Assembly (NCBI GenBank): GCA_045617625.1
Contig: JAZLJA010000042.1
Location: 1 to 51,977 of the forward strand
Source: Firm-04 sp045617625
Lineage (GTDB): Bacteria > Bacillota > Clostridia > Oscillospirales > Ruminococcaceae
Length of the DNA: 51,977 bases
Direction of reading: 5' to 3'
The notes below the pieces were generated by a model. It was not told the DNA's origin. It did not search any database and saw nothing but the letters and a program-made list of their open reading frames with translations. A program made the position numbers and the translations under genes. Below, in pieces: positions 1-10,375 of the stretch. Every line of letters begins with the position of its first letter. Positions within the stretch are counted from its first letter, which is position 1.

Positions 1-3000
1 ATCCATGCTTGCATAGAACGGGAGATTTTCGTTGCGCTTGAGATTTTCAGTGCCGTTGAGATATGCCTTATAGGTGAGGAAGTCGAGGTCAGAAGCGACC
101 AGACTGATTTTGCCCTGACGGTGGGTATTCTTGATACCGTCAACCTCGGTTGAATTGCTCATGATCGCATTTTCGCCCAGATCTGCATAGAGCTCATTGT
201 TGACAGGACGGCTCATGAATTCATCCACCTTCGGGATGCACCACATGCCTGTATCGCTATTCACATAGATGTCGTTGCCTTCGGATTCCTCAAGCGTGGT
301 GTTGTCGTAAACGCGGATGCGAGTGTCGAAGCCGAGCACTTCGCGGCTGCTGTAACGGACGGTGTAGAAACCTGTTTCCACAGCGTAAGCGACGACTGCA
401 TGACCTGTACGCTTGTCGCTGCCGACATAGTTGTAGGAGTAGCAGACCAGTGCGGGGCCTTTCTTCAGCGCATCGAGAAGCATCTCGATGTGCATGGAAG
501 TATCCATACGCTCGAAATACTGAATGTACTGCGAAACGGTCTGGGTGTACTGCATCATCTGTTCGTAGTTGATCGCGGAACGTGTCGCATCGTTCAGGTT
601 TTTGGTGTTGACGCTCGACGGATACTTCTTGTTGCTTGCGTCGATCTTCTGCAAATCGAACAGACCATACGCATTCAGAATGGAAGTCACGGACATACCG
701 TAGCAGGAGCCGCTTGCATTGCCGTCCAGAATGTCGGCGATCTTTTCGTTCTCGACATGAGAGAGGCTGCCCAGCAGCTTATAACGGTCATTGAGGGTGA
801 GGAAGTAACGGAACTCTCTGCCGTTGACCAGTGTGCTCAGGGTCTTGGTGGTGTTGACAAAGCCCCAGTTATGGAAACCGATCGCATAGTGTGCCTCACC
901 TGCCGTCACGGTGGTGGTGGTGGTTTCGGTGGTGCTCGGTGCGGTGGTCACACTGATTTCGCTTTGCGGAGTGGTCTCGGTGGTGGAAACGGTGGTGGTG
1001 GTGGTTTGCGTCGGAGCTGTAGTACCGGTCTGCTGTTCTTCGCTGCCCGTGCCGCTCTGCGATGTACCGGTCACAACAGGAGTGACATCCGTAGAGGTAG
1101 TTTCGGTGCTCTCCGTGACCTTGGTTGTGGAAGTCGTGGTGGTGGTGGTTTGCGTGGTAGTGGTCGTGGTTGTCGTTTTCTTCGTGGTCGTTGTGGTCGT
1201 CGTTTCCGTGGTGGTCGTCGTGGTCGTGGTTTCCTTGGTGGTCGTCGTGGTGGTTTCCTTGGTGGTCGTCGTGGTGGTTTCCTTGGTGGTCGTCGTGGTG
1301 GTTTCCTTGGTGGTCGTCGTGGTGGTTTCCGTGGTGGTGGTGGTCGTCGTTTCCGTGGTGGTCGTCGTGGTAGTCGTTTCCGTGGTGGTCGTTGTTGTTG
1401 TCGTAGTTGTGGTATCGGTAGTGGTCGGTTTGGTGCTCTCCTTGGTGGTCAAAGTTGTACCGCTGTCAGGTGTCGAAACAGGAGTTGTTGTGGTCGTTGT
1501 TGTCGTGGTGGTATCGGTGGTTGTGGTCGTGGCGATCGTATGCTTGCCTGCATACTCATCATCTACAACGACATGAACGATATATTCCTTGCCGTTTTCG
1601 AGGATCGCTGTCACTTCTGCGGTGCCGTTGGTGACAGTGAGAATGTTGAATGCGGTATCGCTCACCTTTTCCACCTGTGCCACGATCGGGTCAGAGGTGT
1701 TGAGGGAAACGATCTTTGCGCTGGTCTTGAAGGTTTCGCCCTCATCCAGACCAATCTCAAGGTTGAATTCCACATGGTCATATGCAACGCCGTTTTCATC
1801 GGTGGTGATGGTGGTAACGGTGGTGCCTGTCTGGGTACCCACATCGCTGCCTGTCCCCGTGCCATGTTCGCCGCTTTCGCCGGTAGTCTCGGTGCCGGAC
1901 GCAGTAGAAGGAGCTGTCGTCTCTGTTGTTGTGGTGGTGGAAGACGTGGTTGTGGTGGGTTCGGAAGATGTGGTGGTTACTTTCTTAGACGATGTGGTTT
2001 CAGGTGTAGACTTTGTAGTAGTAGATACGGTGGTCGGTTCTGAAGTCTTCGTGGTCGTGGTGGTCGTCGTTTCCTTGGTGGTCGTTGTGGTCGTTGTTTT
2101 CTTGGTGGTCGTCGTGGTCGTGGTGGTTTCCTTGGTGGTCGTCGTGGTCGTTGTATCCTTGGTGGTCGTCGTGGTCGTTGTTTTCTTGGTGGTCGTGGTG
2201 GTCGTTGTTTCCTTGGTGGTCGTCGTGGTCGTTGTTTCCTTGGTGGTCGTGGTGGTGGTTGTTTCCTTGGTGGTCGTCGTGGTTGTCGACTTGGTGGTCG
2301 GGTCGGTATCAGGTGTACTCTCTGTAGTCGGCTTTGTCGTCGGGTCGGTGTCGGGTGTGGTATCCGTTGTCGTCTTCGGTGTTGTTTCGGTTGAGAGCGT
2401 TGTCGATGTGGTGGTGGTTTCGGTGGTGGTGGTCGTTGTCACGATCTCGCCGTTTTCGTCGATCTCGACAAAGGTTCTGCCGTACTTTTCCGCATACTTT
2501 TCTGCGGGCGAACCCTTGACGCCGTAGATCACAGCATCCTCGGGAATGGTGTCGGCAGAATCGAAGATGGTGCAGTACTTATCCTGAATCACGATCTTCT
2601 TGATGCCGGAATCCTTGAATGCATCTTCGCTGATCTTTCTCGTGCCGACGGGCAGTGTCACTTCCGTGAGCCCCGTGCAGCCTTCAAACGCGCTCTTGCC
2701 GATGGTCTTGACGCTTGCGGGAATCTCAACCTTGGTGATGCCTGTCAGACCTGCAAACGCATAGTTGCTGATCGCGGTCATGCCGTCAGGCAGCGAAACA
2801 GAGGTGATATTCTTTGCATCTGCGCTCCAGGGTGCAGCGGATTCTGCGGAATAACGCGTCATATCGCCTGTGCCCTGAATCTTCAGTGTGCCGTTTTCAT
2901 CGACTGCCCATGTGAGGTCTTTGCCGCACTGAGTCTTTGCGATCTCCTCCAGAGAGATGAAGGTCTTTTCATTCTGTGCTGCATATTCTTCCGCAGGAGA

Positions 3001-6000
3001 ACCCTCGTGACCGACGATCTCGGTGGTTTCGGGCAGGGTGTCTGCCATCGCGCTGATGTCGGTGTACTGACCGTTGACAACGATCTTTGCGAGATTTTCG
3101 CAGCCCGTGAATGTATTCTCACCAACGGTGCGGACGCTTGCGGGCAGTTCCACTTCGGTGAGAGATGTGCAGTTCTCAAATGCGCCGTCCTCGATCGTCT
3201 CCACGCTGTCGGGAATGGTGATCGACTTCAGGTTAACGCAGTCCTTGAATGCGTTCTGGGGAATGACGGTGATATTCGACGGCAGAACGACCTTTTCCAG
3301 ATCGGTGCAGCCTTCAAAGCAGTTGTCGCCGATTTCATCGCATACATCAGGAATGTCGATGCTTTCCAGCTTGGTGCAGTCCTTGAATGCGCTTTCGCCG
3401 ATGGATTCAATGGTCAGGGGCAGCGATACAGAGCGAACCGCGCAGCCTACAAACGAATAGTCGCTGATGCCCGTGATGCCTTCTTCAACCACAACATCGG
3501 TGATCTTGTCGCTATCGACTGCCCACGGTGCCTGAATCTGAGCGGTATAATCGGGCATATCGCCTGTGCCGGAGATGGTCAGCGTGCCGTCAGATGTCAG
3601 CTCCCAGGTGATATCCTCGCCGCAGGTGCCGTGGCTGATGACTTCCAGACCATCCATCAGCACATATTCTCTGTCATGCTTCTTAGCATAGTCATGCGCG
3701 GTGGAGTTGGTGTTGCAGTAGATCACAGCAGAAGCAGGGAAGGTTGCTTCGTCATCACTGATCTCGCAGTGGTTGTTGTTCACGATGATCTTGCGCAGAT
3801 TGTCGCAATCCTTGAATGCATATGTCGCAATGGTCTTGACAGATGCGGGGATATAGACATTGGTGAGTGCATCGCAGTCAGCAAATGCGCTTGCGCCGAT
3901 GGAGGTGACGCTGTCGGGAATGCTCACACTCTTCAGTGCGGTGCAGCCGATGAACATACCCTCCGGAATGGCGGTGACGCCGTTGGAGATCACTGCGGAT
4001 TGCAGGCTCTCGCACAAACCGAATGCGCCATTGCCGATATCCGTGCAGGCTGCGGGGATCGTGACGGATTCCAGACCTGTGCAGCCTGCGAATGCGTTCG
4101 CGCCGAGGCTTTCAAGACCGCTCGGCAGCTTGATGCTTGTGAGGTTATGGCAGTCGTTGAATGCTTCCGTGCCGATCACGGTGACGGTGGAAGGAATCGA
4201 GATGACGCCAAGGTTCTCGCAGTCCTTGAATGCGTAGGGGCTGATGGTGGTGAGACCGTCAGGCAGCACGACTTCATAGATCTGTCCCTTATAAAGATTC
4301 CACGGAACATCTTCTTCCTTCTCGTACTTTCTCATGTTGCCGATACCTTCAATGACAAGCTTGCCTTCTTCGTCAAGTGTCCATGTCAGTTCGGTGCCGC
4401 AGATGCCTTCTTCCACGATCTCGGGCTGTTCAAGCGATTCAAACACTCTGCCGTATTTGTGTGCATAGTCAGCGGCGGAGGAACCCTTGTGACCAACGAT
4501 GACCGCGGTGGGCGAAATGGTCAGGGCTTCATCAAAGATCTCGCACTCGGCATTGTTGATGATGATCTTTTCAAGCGATGTGCAGTCTGCAAATGCAACA
4601 ATTTCGATTTCAGCGACAGAATCGGGCAGATTGATCTCGGTCAGTGACGAGCACCAACGGAATGCACCATCTCTGATATACTTGATGCTTTCAGGAATGG
4701 TGATCGTCTTGAGCGAGATGCAATTTCCGAACATACAGTTCGGAATGGCGCGCATCGACGACGGAATGTTGACTTTCTCAAGCGAAGTACAGTTGAGAAA
4801 CACACCCTGCTGTCCTTGTGTGATGCCATCGGGCAATGTGATCTCTTGCAGGCTTGTGCAGTAGCTGAATACCTCATAATCAAGTGTTTTGAGCGACTCA
4901 GGCAGTTTGACTTCCTTCAAATTCGTGCATTTGGAGAAAGTGTACATCTCGATTGTTTCAATGCCCTCAGGAATCTCGATGGAGACAAGGCTTTCGCACC
5001 ATTCAAATGCGCTCTCACCAATGGCATCAATGTCCGCAGGGAACGTGAATTCCTTGAGGTTGCGGCAGTTGTTGAATGCAGATTCGCCAATGTAACGCAC
5101 GGTGTCAGGCATACGAACTTCGTACACTTCCAGTGCATTTTCGTTCCACGGTGTCCAGTTCAGATTATCCTTGCAGTTATAGTCGTTCCAGTTATACATA
5201 CTCGTGCCTGTGCCGAGGAACGTCAGCACGCCGTTATCGGTGTGGACATAGTAGAGATTCTTGCCGCACTCCCCTGCACTATACATATGGTCTTCCAGTG
5301 CTTCAAACTGAATGTCGTTTGCATCGGCATAGTCATTTGCAGTGGAATGTGCATAGCCGCGGATGACAAGATTCTCGTTCGGTTCGTCGAGCTTGAACAG
5401 ACCGGTGCCCAGCACACAGCCGGGATTGCGGAAGGTCACTTCCGTGAGCGACGGGCAGGTTGCAAATGCCTCATTGCCGATACTTTCCACAGAGAACGGG
5501 ATCTCAAGCTCTTTGAGCAGCGAGCAGGCGGAGAATGCCAGCTTGTCGATTTTCTTGACAGACTCAGGCAGTGTCACATTCTTGAGGGACACACAGGATG
5601 CAAATGCCTTTTCGCCGAGATACAGGACACTTTCGGGGATATCCACGGAAGTGAGCTTGCGGCAGCCGAGGAATGCAGATGCGGGAATGCCTGCAAGGTT
5701 GTTCGAGAGTACCAATTTGGTAGCTTTCTCACAATTGCTGAATGCACTTTCACCGATCAGCGTCAGGCTGTCGGGCATAACGATCTCGGGCAGCATTTTA
5801 CAGCCGTTGAATGCAGACTGTCCGATCGAAGTGAGGTTCTCAGGCAGATCCATTTCAAACAGGATACTTGCGCCGATAAATGCCTCGGCACCGATCTCGG
5901 TGAGCGTGGAGGGCATTCTCACAACGCCGAGGGAATCACAATTATAGAAGGTCTTGGCACCGATCTTGGTGATGCCTTCGCCGATCTCCACATAGTTGAT

Positions 6001-9000
6001 GTTGAGACTGTTCTGGAATTTCTGCGTAGAGATCTCGCCTGTGCCTTCGATCTTCAGCAGACCGCTTTCATAAAGAACATAGGTCGCATTTTCGCCGCAC
6101 TCGCCTTCTTCCGCGATATCTGCATCCACTGCGATGAAGAACAGATTGTTCGCGGTGGCATATTCTTTGGCGGCGGTGTTTTTATAGCCTTTGAGGTATT
6201 TAATGTTCTTGCAGGATGAAAATGCATCGGTGCCGATGCTTTCGATGCTCTTGGGGAACTCTGCATAGAACAGTGCAGGACAGTTATAGAACGCTTTTTC
6301 GCCGACTTCGGTCAGACCGTCCGCGAAAATAACGCCGGAGAGCAGCGTGTTTTCAAATGCCGACGCACCGACGGAAGTAATGATCTCAGGGAAGACCACT
6401 TCTTCCAGTTCGACGCAATGATAGAAGAGGTTATCAGGGATTGCTGCCAAGCCCTCCGGCAGTTTTGCCGTTTGCAGACGAGCACAATCTCTGAATGCGC
6501 CCGCGCCGATCTCTGTTGTGCAATCAGGAATGGTGATCGAAGTCAGATAGATACAGTTCCGAAATGCTTCTTTGCCGATGGAAGTGAGCATCTCGGGCAA
6601 AATAAGTTCTGTGATCTTCGTGGATGCAAATGCCTGCTCGCCGATCTCGGTCACACCCTCGGGAATCGTCACGGATTCCAGTCCGGTTTCAAAGAACGAG
6701 AATTCGCCGATGCTTGTGACCTGTGCGGGAATGTTGCACTTTTTCAGAGCCGTACACTGATAGAACGCATTTGTACCGATCGATACAAGGCTTTCGGGAA
6801 GCTGCGCTTCCATCACGGAAGGGCACAATGCAAAGCAGCCGTGACCAAGTTCCGTGATGCCCTCGCCCACAACGATCTTGCCGGTCAGTTTGCAAAGTTC
6901 CGCTTGGGAGGGATTCTTGAGAACAGAGAATACTTCGTCGTCAATGCTGCCAACACCATTTATATAGAGTGTGCCGTCTTTGGTCAGGCGATAGAGTGCA
7001 TTCGGACCGCATTTGCCGCATTCCACGGTTTCTTCATCGTCATAGACGAAGCCCATGCCGTTTTTGATGCAGTATTGTTCGATCGTGGAACCGGGAGCAC
7101 CGTGCACGCGGCAGCCCTCGGGCAGCTCCAGACCAATGATATCGCAATTCGGGTTGAGAATGGTGATGTCGGTGAGGTTCTCGTTGCCGCTGAATGCGAA
7201 ACCTGCAATTTTCTTCACAGTTTCCGGCACGACAATCGAGGTGAAGTCACACGCATAGAGCGCATATCCTGCGATGACCGACAGATTCTCGGGGAATACG
7301 ATCTCATTGAGCTTTGTGCAGCCGGAGAAGCAGGACATCGGAATTTCACCGATCTGTTTGGACAATTTGATTGATTCCAGGTTCTCACATTTGGCGAATG
7401 CCCCATTGCCCAGAAAACGAACGGAATCAGGTATCTCAACGGATGTCAGAGAATTACACTGTGAAAATGCGCTTGTTCTGATGTTGTTCAGCGACGAAGT
7501 GGGGAAATCAACATCCGAGAGAGAAGAACAGTTGCTGAATGCGCTGGAGGAAATGATTTCCAGACCCTCAGGCATATCAACGAACGTGATGTTTTTACAG
7601 CCGTTGAACGCGCTGCTGCCGATTTCCGTGATGCCTTTACCGATCTGTACGCCGGTGATATCCGTGTTGTTTGCAAATGCTTTTTCGGGGATCACGCCCT
7701 CGCCCGTGATGGTCAGGATGCCGCGGGGGCTGATGTAATAGGTCAGATCGCCGATGGTGCCCGTCGAAGAATAGCTTTCGGGCAGTGCATTGAAGGTATA
7801 GCCGTTTGCAACTGCATATTCCTCTGCATAGGAATGGGCATAGCCTGTGATCGTTGTCAGTGCGGTGCAGCCGTCAAATGTATTGTCTGCGATCTCACGC
7901 ACCTGTTCATAGACATAGACGTTTGTGAGCGCAGTGCAATCCTTGAAGGTGCCTTCCTTGATCTCCTGCAAATGATGCGGCATTTCGAAGGAAGGAAGTG
8001 CCGTGCAGCCCTGGAATGCATATGCGCCGATCTCGGTGACATTATAAATGCCGTCGATCTTGCCAAGGGTTTCACAGCCATAGAACACAGCCTCGCCGAT
8101 GGATTTCAGGTTCTCGGTAGCGGTGAAATCATTCAGGTCTCTGCACTGATAGAATGCCATGTTGCCGAGTGTCTCGATGCCGTCAGGCAGTGTCACAGAG
8201 GTGAGAGCGGTATTTGCAAATGCACCCTCGGAAATGGTTTTCAGGTTGTTTGACAGAATGAGGTCAGTCAGTGCGCTGCACTCCATGAATGCGAATTCGC
8301 CGATCGACTTGACGGAATCATGCATGGTCACGGAAGTGAGATTGTTGCAGTGATAGAACGCATTCTTGCAGATGCCCGTGATGCCGCCGCCGATGTGGAC
8401 AGTCTTGATCTCGGAATTGCCGTAGAATGCCGCTGTCTTGACAGCACCTTCGCCGATGAGATACAGATCACCGTTTTCGTCGAGGGTATAGGTCACGCCG
8501 TCGCCGCATGAGCCGCTTTCCACGATCTCGATCAGACTATCATCATATTTAGACGCATATTCCGCGCCGACAGTACCGGGCGTTGCACGCATGGAGGCTT
8601 CTTCAAAGCAGGACTCAATGATTTCAAGCCCGTCAGGCAGTGTGACTGTTTCCACCGCATCGCATAACATGAATGTATCTTGCAGGGATTTCATGGTGGA
8701 GGGAAGTTCAACAGTTTTCAGGTTTTCGCAGTTTCTGAATGTTTGGCAGAATCCGTCGGTGCAGCCTTCCTCAAAGCGCACCGATTCGATGCCCGAGCAG
8801 GTATCAAATGCGTAATCGCCCATTGACTCGATGGATGCGGGAATGGTGACGGATTTGATTTTTGAGCAGCCCTGGAATGCGCTTTCGCCAATACTTTTCA
8901 GATTTGCGGGCAGCTTATCAAACGTGACGCCGGAGAACGAGAACGCATCGGCACCGATCTGCGTCAAGGTGTCAGGGAAATCAATGTGTCCCAGAATGCC

Positions 9001-10071
9001 GCAAGTCTGGAATGCTCCGTCTTCAATCGCCGTCAGGTTCTTGGGCAGCACAACATCATGCAGATGGGTGCCTGAAAATGCATTCTCGGGAATGACGGTG
9101 ATACCATCGGGAAGATTGATGGTTTCGAGATGTTCGCAAAGAGTAAACGCGCCGGCGCCAAGTTCTGTCACCGATTCGGAAAGAACAACTTCAGTCAGTC
9201 CCTTGCAATTTGAAAACGCCGATTCGCCAATCGTGGTGACAGTGTCGGGGATCTCAATGGAATCCAGAGACTTACAGAACGCAAACGCATAGCCGTTGAT
9301 GGCAGTAAGCCCATCAGGCAGCGTGACGGATCTCAGCGATTCGCAGTGATTGAATGCAGACTGGTCGATCGTCCGGACAGAAGCAGGCACGTCAATCGAA
9401 GCAAGACCCGATGAAGCAAAGGCAAAATAGCCGATCTTCTTGATTGTGCAGCCCTCTGCAAACGTCACTTCAGAAAGCGAAGTACAGTTGCGGAATACCT
9501 GCTCGCCCATCAATGCCAAAGACGCCGGAAAATCGACTTTTTCCAGCGAACTGCAATCCGAAAAAGCACCATCCATGACAGTATCAAGGTTCTCGCTAAG
9601 TGTCAGATCCGTGAGATTTACGCACTTGAAGAAAGCCGAAATGCCAATCTTCGTGAGCGTGGACGGAAGTTTCACGGATGCAAGAGATTTACAGGTGTGA
9701 AATGCGGATGTTCCAATTTCGGTGATGCCCTCGCCAATCACAAGAGATGTGATATCGTCACGGAGCATGAACGCCTTTTCGTCGATCGCGCCCTCGCCCG
9801 AAATTGTCAGCACGCCGTCAGCGATCTTATAAGCAGCAGATTCACCGCAGGAACCGGATGTCGGCAAAGTTGTGGCAGTGGTGGTTTCCGCAGCAGCGTT
9901 TGCCGAAGCAGGCGCAGTGGTCACGGCGGCGACTTGCACATCGCCGTCAGCCGCGTTGACGGAAAGCGGGGTGACAAGCAGTGGCGTCATTGCAGGCTTT
10001 GCCGAATCGAATGCGCCCGCGAGTGCGAGCTCAGATGCAAGCAAGCCCGAAATGATACGTTTCCCAATCAT
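1..10071 (-). CDS. Giant secreted BspA-type LRR protein with C-terminal papain-like domain (C-terminus outside window)
   Basis: The frame is open from an ATG at 10071 to the window edge, at least 3357 codons; I checked several stretches and saw no stop. An SD-like GAAAGGACG lies about 8 nt before the start. The N-terminus (MIGKRIISGLLASELALAGA) resembles a weak signal peptide. Nine LRR modules follow, starting near nt 9855, 8510, 7760, 7015, 6105, 5265, 4405, 3630 and 2930. Each opens with a CG...Y/W...DGxLxIxGxG strand, runs through repeats like LTSVxIPxSVTxIGxxAFxGC, and closes with GSxAxxYAxxxGxxF. Polythreonine linkers (about residues 2544-2720 and 2839-3056) flank an Ig-like segment. The C-terminal domain contains GSCYGMS (Cys3123), TGHAVVAY (His3224) and VYDNTT (Asp3256/Asn3257), the Cys-His-Asp/Asn order of papain-like peptidases. 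BspA-LRR proteins are usually surface adhesins. Peptidase activity is inferred only. No anchor or dockerin is visible in the part present. Confidence 0.9.
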   Translation of the reverse strand, partial: MIGKRIISGLLASELALAGAFDSAKPAMTPLLVTPLSVNAADGDVQVAAVTTAPASANAAAETTTATTLPTSGSCGESAAYKIADGVLTISGEGAIDEKAFMLRDDITSLVIGEGITEIGTSAFHTCKSLASVKLPSTLTKIGISAFFKCVNLTDLTLSENLDTVMDGAFSDCSSLEKVDFPASLALMGEQVFRNCTSLSEVTFAEGCTIKKIGYFAFASSGLASIDVPASVRTIDQSAFNHCESLRSVTLPDGLTAINGYAFAFCKSLDSIEIPDTVTTIGESAFSNCKGLTEVVLSESVTELGAGAFTLCEHLETINLPDGITVIPENAFSGTHLHDVVLPKNLTAIEDGAFQTCGILGHIDFPDTLTQIGADAFSFSGVTFDKLPANLKSIGESAFQGCSKIKSVTIPASIESMGDYAFDTCSGIESVRFEEGCTDGFCQTFRNCENLKTVELPSTMKSLQDTFMLCDAVETVTLPDGLEIIESCFEEASMRATPGTVGAEYASKYDDSLIEIVESGSCGDGVTYTLDENGDLYLIGEGAVKTAAFYGNSEIKTVHIGGGITGICKNAFYHCNNLTSVTMHDSVKSIGEFAFMECSALTDLILSNNLKTISEGAFANTALTSVTLPDGIETLGNMAFYQCRDLNDFTATENLKSIGEAVFYGCETLGKIDGIYNVTEIGAYAFQGCTALPSFEMPHHLQEIKEGTFKDCTALTNVYVYEQVREIADNTFDGCTALTTITGYAHSYAEEYAVANGYTFNALPESYSSTGTIGDLTYYISPRGILTITGEGVIPEKAFANNTDITGVQIGKGITEIGSSAFNGCKNITFVDMPEGLEIISSSAFSNCSSLSDVDFPTSSLNNIRTSAFSQCNSLTSVEIPDSVRFLGNGAFAKCENLESIKLSKQIGEIPMSCFSGCTKLNEIVFPENLSVIAGYALYACDFTSIVVPETVKKIAGFAFSGNENLTDITILNPNCDIIGLELPEGCRVHGAPGSTIEQYCIKNGMGFVYDDEETVECGKCGPNALYRLTKDGTLYINGVGSIDDEVFSVLKNPSQAELCKLTGKIVVGEGITELGHGCFALCPSVMEAQLPESLVSIGTNAFYQCTALKKCNIPAQVTSIGEFSFFETGLESVTIPEGVTEIGEQAFASTKITELILPEMLTSIGKEAFRNCIYLTSITIPDCTTEIGAGAFRDCARLQTAKLPEGLAAIPDNLFYHCVELEEVVFPEIITSVGASAFENTLLSGVIFADGLTEVGEKAFYNCPALFYAEFPKSIESIGTDAFSSCKNIKYLKGYKNTAAKEYATANNLFFIAVDADIAEEGECGENATYVLYESGLLKIEGTGEISTQKFQNSLNINYVEIGEGITKIGAKTFYNCDSLGVVRMPSTLTEIGAEAFIGASILFEMDLPENLTSIGQSAFNGCKMLPEIVMPDSLTLIGESAFSNCEKATKLVLSNNLAGIPASAFLGCRKLTSVDIPESVLYLGEKAFASCVSLKNVTLPESVKKIDKLAFSACSLLKELEIPFSVESIGNEAFATCPSLTEVTFRNPGCVLGTGLFKLDEPNENLVIRGYAHSTANDYADANDIQFEALEDHMYSAGECGKNLYYVHTDNGVLTFLGTGTSMYNWNDYNCKDNLNWTPWNENALEVYEVRMPDTVRYIGESAFNNCRNLKEFTFPADIDAIGESAFEWCESLVSIEIPEGIETIEMYTFSKCTNLKEVKLPESLKTLDYEVFSYCTSLQEITLPDGITQGQQGVFLNCTSLEKVNIPSSMRAIPNCMFGNCISLKTITIPESIKYIRDGAFRWCSSLTEINLPDSVAEIEIVAFADCTSLEKIIINNAECEIFDEALTISPTAVIVGHKGSSAADYAHKYGRVFESLEQPEIVEEGICGTELTWTLDEEGKLVIEGIGNMRKYEKEEDVPWNLYKGQIYEVVLPDGLTTISPYAFKDCENLGVISIPSTVTVIGTEAFNDCHNLTSIKLPSGLESLGANAFAGCTGLESVTIPAACTDIGNGAFGLCESLQSAVISNGVTAIPEGMFIGCTALKSVSIPDSVTSIGASAFADCDALTNVYIPASVKTIATYAFKDCDNLRKIIVNNNHCEISDDEATFPASAVIYCNTNSTAHDYAKKHDREYVLMDGLEVISHGTCGEDITWELTSDGTLTISGTGDMPDYTAQIQAPWAVDSDKITDVVVEEGITGISDYSFVGCAVRSVSLPLTIESIGESAFKDCTKLESIDIPDVCDEIGDNCFEGCTDLEKVVLPSNITVIPQNAFKDCVNLKSITIPDSVETIEDGAFENCTSLTEVELPASVRTVGENTFTGCENLAKIVVNGQYTDISAMADTLPETTEIVGHEGSPAEEYAAQNEKTFISLEEIAKTQCGKDLTWAVDENGTLKIQGTGDMTRYSAESAAPWSADAKNITSVSLPDGMTAISNYAFAGLTGITKVEIPASVKTIGKSAFEGCTGLTEVTLPVGTRKISEDAFKDSGIKKIVIQDKYCTIFDSADTIPEDAVIYGVKGSPAEKYAEKYGRTFVEIDENGEIVTTTTTTETTTTSTTLSTETTPKTTTDTTPDTDPTTKPTTESTPDTDPTTKSTTTTTTKETTTTTTTKETTTTTTTKETTTTTTTKKTTTTTTTKDTTTTTTTKETTTTTTTTKKTTTTTTTKETTTTTTTKTSEPTTVSTTTKSTPETTSSKKVTTTSSEPTTTTSSTTTTTETTAPSTASGTETTGESGEHGTGTGSDVGTQTGTTVTTITTDENGVAYDHVEFNLEIGLDEGETFKTSAKIVSLNTSDPIVAQVEKVSDTAFNILTVTNGTAEVTAILENGKEYIVHVVVDDEYAGKHTIATTTTTDTTTTTTTTTTPVSTPDSGTTLTTKESTKPTTTDTTTTTTTTTTTETTTTTTTTETTTTTTTETTTTTTKETTTTTTKETTTTTTKETTTTTTKETTTTTTTTETTTTTTTKKTTTTTTTTQTTTTTTSTTKVTESTETTSTDVTPVVTGTSQSGTGSEEQQTGTTAPTQTTTTTVSTTETTPQSEISVTTAPSTTETTTTTVTAGEAHYAIGFHNWGFVNTTKTLSTLVNGREFRYFLTLNDRYKLLGSLSHVENEKIADILDGNASGSCYGMSVTSILNAYGLFDLQKIDASNKKYPSSVNTKNLNDATRSAINYEQMMQYTQTVSQYIQYFERMDTSMHIEMLLDALKKGPALVCYSYNYVGSDKRTGHAVVAYAVETGFYTVRYSSREVLGFDTRIRVYDNTTLEESEGNDIYVNSDTGMWCIPKVDEFMSRPVNNELYADLGENAIMSNSTEVDGIKNTHRQGKISLVASDLDFLTYKAYLNGTENLKRNENLPFYASMD
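905..1560 (-). repeat. Polythreonine linker 2 with 21-bp tandem units
   Basis: Low-complexity coding repeat inside the giant LRR gene. On the coding strand it reads as Thr tracts broken by Lys-Glu or Glu (KETTTTT). Between about 1235 and 1335 the plus strand repeats GGTCGTCGTGGTGGTTTCCTT almost perfectly with a 21-bp period. Thr codons vary (ACC, ACG, ACA), so the tract is selected as protein and is not a simple triplet expansion. Likely an extended, possibly O-glycosylated spacer between the Ig-like segment and the papain-like domain. Confidence 0.85.
1910..2440 (-). repeat. Polythreonine linker 1
   Basis: Second Thr-rich spacer of the giant LRR protein, between the last LRR module and the Ig-like segment. 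It contains T5-T6 tracts separated by KE, KK, KD or E, plus two Pro/Asp-containing stretches of the type TTPDTDPTTK near its N-terminal side. The tract copy number is probably variable through slippage. Confidence 0.85.
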
Positions 10072-10186
10072 TTTTCTGCACGTCCTTTCGTTATAAACGT
10101 TGAAAAGATTTTTTTGTGTTTACATATTTTCACCATATCGACGGATTTTCACACGATAATCACGAAAATACGTAATAACCATTATC

Positions 10187-10215
10187 ATTATAACGCGTTT
10201 TCCATATTTTGTCAA
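10187..10215 (-). promoter_or_regulatory. Consensus sigma-A promoter of the giant LRR gene
   Basis: On the minus strand TTGACA (10215-10210) and TATAAT (10192-10187) are separated by exactly 17 bp, a perfect match to both hexamers. This predicts a leader of roughly 110 nt before the ATG at 10071. The leader is AT-rich with no obvious riboswitch or strong hairpin. A perfect promoter suggests strong expression of this adhesin. Confidence 0.85.
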
Positions 10216-10375
10216 TGATTTTCGCCAAAAAGGCAAGCCTATTTTTTTGCAGTAAAAGCATGATTTTTCATGCAATTCAACGATAAATTTCTGCACGGCG
10301 GCACTCCCCTGCTGACGGCACAAATTGTGTATAATCACGAAACGGTGTTTGCGCGGAAATACTGGATTTTCGCGC

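Noticed and set aside
400..2043. Long Gly/Arg-rich open frame on the plus strand
   Set aside because: It is the mirror of the Thr-rich linkers of the minus-strand LRR gene (GGT/CGT opposite ACC/ACG); no ribosome site or credible protein.
1589..2527. Val-rich plus-strand open frame
   Set aside because: Also a shadow of the polythreonine linker; low complexity follows from the opposite-strand repeat.
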